Origin: Azoarcus sp. CIB
GTDB lineage: Bacteria; Pseudomonadota; Gammaproteobacteria; Burkholderiales; Rhodocyclaceae
NCBI RefSeq assembly: GCF_001190925.1
Contig: NZ_CP011072.1
Location: 1,922,001-1,986,000, forward strand
Length of the DNA: 64,000 bases
Direction: 5' to 3'
Below the pieces are notes generated by a model. It was given only the letters and a program-made list of their open reading frames with translations. It had not been told where the DNA came from and did no database searches. How positions within the stretch are numbered: position 1 is the stretch's first letter; every line of letters starts with the position of its first letter. This document shows, in pieces, positions 58,916 to 64,000 of this stretch. The translations under genes and the position numbers were made by a program.

Positions 58916-60931
58916 TCACGGCGTCTTCGTGAAATCCGGCTTGCGCTTCTCCTGGAAGGCGCTGATGCCCTCGCGTGCCGCGGCCGTGCAGGCGCTGTCG
59001 CCCCAGGCCAGGTAGCCTATCTCCAGCGCCTCCTCGAACGTCGGCGCGGCGGCGGCAGCCTCCACGGCCCGCTCGAGGATGTCGATGACTTCGGCACTGA
59101 GCGGCTGACCGCTGGCGGCGACCGGGGCGATGGGGTCGAGCCGGGCGATCTGAACCGCCCCGTCGGGGATGCCCCCCACCTTGCCGTCCAGCGCCTTCAC
59201 CCGAGCGACGGCCGCGTGGATGAGTTCCGGATAGTCGCGGGCGAGCCCGTCGACGACACCCAGCTCGAACGCCTTCGTCGCCTTGAGGCGCTCGGCACGG
59301 CGCAGCATGCCGTGGAACTCGGCCGACGCCTGCGGCCAGCGACGGTAGGGCACGACCATCGCGCCGATCCCGTGGACGATGCCAAGCGTGATTTCGGGCA
59401 TCTGCATCCAGGCGCTCGCGAGCGCGACGATGCCGTGGCAGCGCATCGCCAGTTCGAAGCCGCCGCCCAGCGCCATGCCGTTGATCGCCGCGACGACCGG
59501 CTTCTTCATGCGGTCGAGGTGCACGAGCAGGCGCGAACAGTCGCGCGCGTACTGCGCGGAGGCCGGCGCATCGCCGAGCATGTTCACGAAGCGCCCGATG
59601 TCGCCGCCGGCGCAGAAGGCGCGATTGCCGTAGCCGACGAGGACGAAGCCGGCCACGGCCGGGTCGTGTTCGAAGCGCCGGATGACGGACAGGATCTCGT
59701 CGGTCAATTGGTCGTGGAGCGCGTTCAGGGCTTCGGGGCGGCGCAGCGTGATGACCTTGACGTCGCCGATGTCGTCGACGAGCACATGGCGCAGGAAGCC
59801 CTGGTAATCCCCGAGCGGCTTCCGGGCGGCGGGCATCCCGCGCCGTTCGGAGCAGAAGCGCGCGAGCATGCGGCCGGCGTCGGTGTCGCCCAGGTCGCGC
59901 ATCAGCTCCAGCGGCCCCTTCCTGAACCCGAGCGCCTGACGGCAGCCGAAATCGAGGTCGGCCGGCTCGCCGATGTCGCGGTCGAGGATGTCCACCGTCT
60001 GCGAGAACAGCACGCCGAGCAGACGCTCACGCACCGTCGCCGCGGTGTCGTCCGCGACCTTGACGGGCTTGCCGGGGGGCACCGTCAGCCAGCGGTCGAC
60101 CGAGCGGAACACCGGCGCCGGCTCGTAATGCTCGCCTTCGAGTTCGGCTTGCAGCGTGTTCGTCTCGGTGATGATCGGGTTGCCGTTGGCGAGGTTCAGC
60201 ACGAAGAACGGCCCCGCATGCACGAACTCGCCCGCGACGCTGTCGATCTCGGCCGCGGTCGCGCGGTCGAGCAGCAGTCCGGATTCGTTGCACCAGTTGT
60301 CGAAGATGCGATCCAGCATGAAGCACGCGACGTCGTCGGTGACGAGCGGGACCTTGCCGGTCGTGCAGAAGGCCCAGCGCAGGTATTCGACGACGGCCGG
60401 GTCGGTGCGCGCCCAGCGAACGACCTCCACGACCGGGTTGCGCCAGGCCGGCGCGAAGAAGTGCGTGACGGTCGCGCGCTGGGGGTGTTTCAAGTCGGAA
60501 AAGATCTGCGCGGCCGGCAGCGAGCTCGTGTTCGACGTGATCAGCGTGTCCGCGCGGACCACCGCCTCGACGTCGGCGAAAATGCGGCGCTTCAACGCCA
60601 GGTTCTCGGTCGCCGCCTCGAGCACCCAGTCGGCCTCCGCGAGGTCGCGATAGTCGAGCGTGCCCACGACGCCAGTCGTGACGGCCGCGGCTTCAGCCTC
60701 GCTCATCTTCCCTTTCGCGACTGCTTTCGCCGCGTACTCGGCGAAGCGCTGCAAGGCACGGTCGAGCGCCGCCTGCGCGACGTCGACGAGGATCAGCTTC
60801 AAGTCCGGCAGCGCGCTTTTCAGGTAATAGCCGATATCCGGACCGATCGTGCCGGCACCGATTATCGCGACGGTGCGCGGCAGCGGACGCTGCGGCGTGG
60901 CGAGCAGAGGATTGGCGAAACGGGTGACCAT
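58916..60931 (-). CDS. 3-hydroxyacyl-CoA dehydrogenase / enoyl-CoA hydratase fusion
   Basis: This is a 671-residue bifunctional beta-oxidation enzyme. The N-terminal NAD-binding fold reads RTVAIIGAGTIGPDIGYYL, followed by HFFAPAWRNPVVEVV and the dehydrogenase C-domain (about 190-370). The C-terminal crotonase domain has RPEALNALHDQLTDE, VLVGYGNRAFCAGGDIGRF (oxyanion-hole segment) and VVAAINGMALGGGFELA. The order is dehydrogenase first, opposite to FadB/FadJ. GGAGG before the ATG. The promoter region holds a GntR-like operator (61076-61090). First gene of the operon with the thioesterase. Confidence 0.9.
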   Translation of the reverse strand: MVTRFANPLLATPQRPLPRTVAIIGAGTIGPDIGYYLKSALPDLKLILVDVAQAALDRALQRFAEYAAKAVAKGKMSEAEAAAVTTGVVGTLDYRDLAEADWVLEAATENLALKRRIFADVEAVVRADTLITSNTSSLPAAQIFSDLKHPQRATVTHFFAPAWRNPVVEVVRWARTDPAVVEYLRWAFCTTGKVPLVTDDVACFMLDRIFDNWCNESGLLLDRATAAEIDSVAGEFVHAGPFFVLNLANGNPIITETNTLQAELEGEHYEPAPVFRSVDRWLTVPPGKPVKVADDTAATVRERLLGVLFSQTVDILDRDIGEPADLDFGCRQALGFRKGPLELMRDLGDTDAGRMLARFCSERRGMPAARKPLGDYQGFLRHVLVDDIGDVKVITLRRPEALNALHDQLTDEILSVIRRFEHDPAVAGFVLVGYGNRAFCAGGDIGRFVNMLGDAPASAQYARDCSRLLVHLDRMKKPVVAAINGMALGGGFELAMRCHGIVALASAWMQMPEITLGIVHGIGAMVVPYRRWPQASAEFHGMLRRAERLKATKAFELGVVDGLARDYPELIHAAVARVKALDGKVGGIPDGAVQIARLDPIAPVAASGQPLSAEVIDILERAVEAAAAAPTFEEALEIGYLAWGDSACTAAAREGISAFQEKRKPDFTKTP

Positions 60932-61075
60932 CAGGGAGCCTCCTTCGGTAGTCTCAAGCGGCGAGCCGTCGGTGCGGCGCGCATCCTTATCGGTCGGCCA
61001 TGCGGCACCGGCCGGCTAACTCCTCTGGGGCACCCGTTCAGGGCGATCGGCGCAGTCCTGCCGCCGTTTGTTTTT

Positions 61076-61090
61076 GTATGTATACAGTAT
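61076..61090. promoter_or_regulatory. GntR-like operator, TGTATACA core
   Basis: GTATGTATACAGTAT contains the palindrome TGTATACA at 61079-61086, shared with the site at 62250-62263. GntR/FCD regulators favour such TGTATACA-like cores. It lies about 150 bases upstream of the dehydrogenase/hydratase start. Confidence 0.5.
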
Positions 61091-61167
61091 CCAGTGCATT
61101 CAGAAAAAAAAGCAACCACTTCCGGCGCCGCATGGCACGGGGGCCGTGACACGATCGAAGGCTTCGT

Positions 61168-62082
61168 TCAGGAAGACGACGGAGATCTCGTCCCAGCGCC
61201 GGGCGATTCCACACCGCGGCGCAGCGTGTCCACCATGGCCGCGGCGATCTCGTCGGGCGAGCGCCGGCCCTCGCGGTACCAGACGTGAATCCAGTTGAGG
61301 GAACTCAGGAGCATCAGCCGCAGCAGGCTGCGATCGGCATGCGGTGCGAGCGGCAGCTCATCGATGAGCCCGCGGTAGACGTTCTCGTAGGCTTCGCGCA
61401 TCGGCCGGATCTTTGCAAAGAGTTCCGGGCTGCCCGTCATCGCGAGGCTGTGGCCGGTGACGCGGTCGATGTAGGTGCCGCTGGTGATCGCCGCGATGTG
61501 GACCTGGCAAACGCGGGTGAGTCGCTCCCATGGATCGCTCGCACTGGCCAACGCCTCGGCGACGGCGACCATCAGGCGTCGGAAGCCTTCCCCGTGCACG
61601 GCGAGATAGAGCTCATCCTTCGACGCGAAATAGTGGTAGATCGACCCGGGCAAAAGACCGACCCGGCTGGCGATGTCACGAATGGAAGTGCTGTCGTAGC
61701 CCTGCTCCGCAAAGAGCGCCGCCGCCGCGTCGAGGATCACCTGACGGCGGTCGAGCGGCTCGCCGACCGTGGCGGCGTCACCGGCCACGAGTTGCGCGGC
61801 GACAGCTCCCCGCTCCAGCAATCCGCGCTGCATATCGGTAAGCGCCCCGACGCCCTCGCGGGACGACTGCGCGATCACCCGCAATCGCTTCACGGCGGTC
61901 TCGAGGTCGTGCTTCTGCCATATGTAACGCACCCCCGACGGGGAAATGGCAAACCCCTCGCGCCGCAGGCGCGCGGAGACCGCGGCCTGGCCCAGCCCGG
62001 GCTCCTCCCGCGCGAGCCGGAGGATCGCGGCCTCGACGTCCGGGCCGCGGCGCTCTTCTTCATGGCAGGCATCCAGGTTCAT
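61168..62082 (-). CDS. TetR-family regulator with extra N-terminal helix-turn-helix
   Basis: In this 304-residue protein, residues about 15-70 (VEAAILRLAREEPGLGQAAV, then SARLRREGFAISPSGVRYIW and KHDLETAVKRL) look like the winged helix found at the N-terminus of IS481-like transposases. After a linker, a TetR helix-turn-helix (RRQVILDAAAALFAEQGYDSTSIRDIASRVGLLPGSIYHYF, about 113-152) and a TetR ligand-binding domain follow. Such fusions with two DNA-binding modules are uncommon. ATG 62082 chosen (GGGTGA at 5 bases). It is divergent from the GntR gene. Confidence 0.8.
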   Translation of the reverse strand: MNLDACHEEERRGPDVEAAILRLAREEPGLGQAAVSARLRREGFAISPSGVRYIWQKHDLETAVKRLRVIAQSSREGVGALTDMQRGLLERGAVAAQLVAGDAATVGEPLDRRQVILDAAAALFAEQGYDSTSIRDIASRVGLLPGSIYHYFASKDELYLAVHGEGFRRLMVAVAEALASASDPWERLTRVCQVHIAAITSGTYIDRVTGHSLAMTGSPELFAKIRPMREAYENVYRGLIDELPLAPHADRSLLRLMLLSSLNWIHVWYREGRRSPDEIAAAMVDTLRRGVESPGAGTRSPSSS

Positions 62083-62249
62083 GCGCGTCACCCGATTGAT
62101 TGGATATCCATCATAGCCAAGCCGTCGCCGTGGCGGCAAACTGCTGCAACGGCTTCCAGCGTCGCGGACTTCGATCGCCGGATCGGAGAATTCCCGGCGG
62201 AAGCTCGTTCCCCGCCGCTGATGCAAAGAACACTTTACACCCAAAAAAA

Positions 62250-62263
62250 TACTGTATACAGTA
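62250..62263. promoter_or_regulatory. GntR-like operator, perfect palindrome TACTGTATACAGTA
   Basis: A perfect 14-base palindrome lies 52-65 bases before the GntR start at 62315 and 168-181 bases before the divergent TetR start. Its TGTATACA core recurs upstream of the dehydrogenase gene (61076-61090), so the same regulator may control both; autoregulation by the GntR protein is the simplest reading. Confidence 0.6.
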
Positions 62264-62314
62264 CACATCAAATCGAAGCCGCTGCAAACAACAAAACATC
62301 AAAGGCTCCAGAAA

Positions 62315-62998
62315 ATGGTTTCCACGCTTCAGCCCGTCGAACGCCCCCTCGCCCTCGGTGAACGGGTCTATCACACCTTGCGCGATCACCTGCGTAACGG
62401 TCAGATCGTCGCCGGCCAGCCGCTGCAGGAAGTCCAGCTCGCCGAAAAGCTCGGCGTTTCGCGCACCCCCGTACGCGAAGCGCTGCGGCGCCTCGCGAGC
62501 GAAGGCTTGCTCGTCTCCGACAACCGCAGCTTCGTCGTGCCGTCGCTGACGCTGCAGGACGTCAACGACATCTACGAGATCCGCTTCCTCATCGAACCGG
62601 CCGCAATCCGCAGCATCGCGCCGCTGACGCGTTCGCCCGAGCTCCGCCGTGGCATCGAGGACGCGCTCGCGGCAATCGTACGTGCCCACAAGGCCGGCGA
62701 CGCCGCAGCCTTCCGGGAAGCGACGATCTGCTTCCGTGCGGCATGGCTCGCCCTGGTGCCGAATCCGCGGCTCGTGCGAATCGTCGAACAGTACGCCGAC
62801 CACATGCAGCGCATCCGCACGCTGACGCTGGATGATCCCGAGATCCGCACGATCGTGCTGCGCGGCCTGAATCGCATCTCGTCCGCGCTGGCCGCGGGTG
62901 ACGGCGACACCGCTGCCATGGCCATGCTCGACCATCTGGTCGAGGCGAAGCGGGCGTTCATCGCCGCCGTCGGCCTCAACGAAGACGACCCGGCCTGA
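62315..62998 (+). CDS. GntR-family regulator (FCD subfamily)
   Basis: The 227-residue regulator has a winged helix with LGERVYHTLRDHLRNGQIVAGQPL and LAEKLGVSRTPVREALRRLASEGLL (about 14-65). An FCD all-helical effector domain follows (about 85-220; DIYEIRFLIEPAAI, and Asp/His-type metal site region YADHMQRIRTL). FCD regulators typically sense organic acids or acyl-CoA-linked metabolites. It is the first plus-strand gene, with the thiolase gene next. The palindromic site just upstream suggests autoregulation. Confidence 0.88.
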   Translation: MVSTLQPVERPLALGERVYHTLRDHLRNGQIVAGQPLQEVQLAEKLGVSRTPVREALRRLASEGLLVSDNRSFVVPSLTLQDVNDIYEIRFLIEPAAIRSIAPLTRSPELRRGIEDALAAIVRAHKAGDAAAFREATICFRAAWLALVPNPRLVRIVEQYADHMQRIRTLTLDDPEIRTIVLRGLNRISSALAAGDGDTAAMAMLDHLVEAKRAFIAAVGLNEDDPA

Positions 62999-63053
62999 CC
63001 CGGGCAGTCGCTCGCCGCATGACTAGAAGAATAAATTCCGGAGACCGCAGACG

Positions 63054-64000
63054 ATGACCCGTTACACCGCAGAGATCCCGTACGGTGCGTACTGGAGCAC
63101 GCCGTTCGCGCGCTGGCAGGGCAGCTTCGCGTCGCTGCACAGCGTTCGTTTTGCCGCACATGTGGCGAAGAACGAGCTTGCGAAACGGAACATCGACCCG
63201 CAGGCGATCGACTACGGCGTCCTGGGATTCTCCGTGCCGCAGCAGCACGCGTTCTACGGCCTGCCGTGGCTCACGGGACTGATCGGCGCGACCCGCGCGG
63301 GCGGGCCGACGATGATGCAGGCGTGCGCGACCGGCGTGCGCACGCTGCTCGCCGCGGCGCAGGAGATCGAGGCCGGCCTGTCCGAGGTGGCACTCGTGGT
63401 GAACTGCGACCGCACATCCAACGGCCCCCACCTCTATTACCCGAATCCGCGCGGCCCAGGCGGCACGGGTTCGTCCGAGGACTGGGTGCTCGACAACTTC
63501 GGCTGCGACCCGCTCGGCGGCCACTCCATGGTGCAGACGGCCGAGAACGTCGCCGCGAGGCATGGCGTCACGACCTCGCAGCAACACGAGCTCGTGCTGC
63601 GACGCGAGGCGCAATACGCCGACGCGCTGGAGGACGACTCCGCCTTCCTGCGCCGCTTCATGACCCTGCCCTTCGACGTGCCGAGCGCCGATTTCCGCAA
63701 GATCGCCGGCACGCTCGACGGCGACGAGGGCGTGTCCCACTCGACGGCCGACGGCCTCGCGAAGCTGAAGCCCGTCATGGAAGGTGGGACGGTGACGTTC
63801 GGCGGGCAGACGCATCCCGCGGACGGCAATGCGGCCATCGTCGTGACTACGCCCGAGCAGGCGAAGGCGCTGTCGAAGGATCCGGCGATCGCCGTGCGGC
63901 TTCGCGGCTTCGGCCTCGCCCGCACCGAGCTGGCCCACATGCCCGAAGCGATGATTCCGGCCGCACGGCGTGCGCTCGATCAGGCCGGACTCGACGTCGC
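63054..64000 (+). CDS. Thiolase-family protein (partial, runs off window)
   Basis: The visible 315 residues are the N-terminal two thirds of a thiolase. Catalytic Cys91 lies in GGPTMMQACATGVRTLLAAA; GCDPLGGHSMVQTAENVAARHGV is the next conserved block, and DGNAAIVVTTPEQAKAL follows. Such thiolases cleave or form 3-oxoacyl-CoA. ATG 63054 has GGAGA upstream. It follows the GntR regulator by 55 bases and so joins the acyl-CoA metabolism cluster. Similar thiolases of aromatic-degrading denitrifiers act in ring-derived beta-oxidation, but I cannot fix the substrate. Confidence 0.85.
   Translation, partial: MTRYTAEIPYGAYWSTPFARWQGSFASLHSVRFAAHVAKNELAKRNIDPQAIDYGVLGFSVPQQHAFYGLPWLTGLIGATRAGGPTMMQACATGVRTLLAAAQEIEAGLSEVALVVNCDRTSNGPHLYYPNPRGPGGTGSSEDWVLDNFGCDPLGGHSMVQTAENVAARHGVTTSQQHELVLRREAQYADALEDDSAFLRRFMTLPFDVPSADFRKIAGTLDGDEGVSHSTADGLAKLKPVMEGGTVTFGGQTHPADGNAAIVVTTPEQAKALSKDPAIAVRLRGFGLARTELAHMPEAMIPAARRALDQAGLDV

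Noticed and set aside
58718-61288. 856-codon plus-strand open frame
   Set aside because: Antisense to the dehydrogenase/hydratase gene, and rich in Arg/Asp/Val repeats typical of shadows; no domain.
1-64000. CRISPR arrays, tRNA and rRNA genes
   Set aside because: No spaced direct-repeat array, no clover-leaf-like tRNA segment and no rRNA sequence was seen by eye.

Overview
This looks like chromosomal DNA of a GC-rich betaproteobacterium. The Rhodocyclales (Azoarcus/Aromatoleum/Thauera type) are my best guess, inferred from gene content only: CoA-thioester beta-oxidation genes, a MalT-type LuxR regulator, an OmpW gene with an FNR-like box, and a prfB with the programmed +1 frameshift. No rRNA, tRNA or CRISPR array was seen.

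The window has three parts. (1) 1-8.2 kb is a copper/silver resistance module: cusB (partial), cusC, cusF, a Tat-type cupredoxin, a broken outer-membrane factor and small periplasmic proteins on the minus strand, divergent from cusRS. A DUF411 gene follows cusRS and is cut by an ISAs1-family insertion with a perfect 10-bp target duplication. (2) 8.2-39.8 kb is an accessory, defence-like region. It holds a HhH/nuclease-like gene, a HEPN-motif gene, and an apparent operon (23667 down to 12390, minus strand) coding for four trypsin-like proteases. One protease is fused to an N-terminal EAD-like region and a C-terminal NTPase, and one to a NucA-type nuclease. The operon also encodes a STAND NTPase, a small beta-rich protein and a membrane protein. 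Then come a hypothetical gene, an M15 peptidase, and a cluster of three calcineurin-like phosphoesterases with a HAD phosphatase and a DEDDh exoribonuclease-like gene. The region ends with a Tn7-like transposon (TnsA/B/C, TniQ, recombinase-fold protein) that carries its own IS. (3) 39.8-64 kb is ordinary chromosome: ParD-like/map, DUF1631, an ICMT/ketosynthase/ACP cluster, PAP2, GNAT, ompW, prfB, mksFEB, a LysE exporter, and an acyl-CoA metabolism locus with LuxR, TetR-like and GntR regulators and a partial thiolase.

The most interesting candidate is the multi-protease/STAND/nuclease operon at 12.4-23.7 kb. Overlapping start and stop codons couple several of its genes. The domain set (sensor-like NTPases, proteases, a nuclease that may be released or activated by proteolysis, a membrane protein) fits a proteolytic-cascade conflict system. 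That function is inference; the domains and gene order are visible in the sequence.
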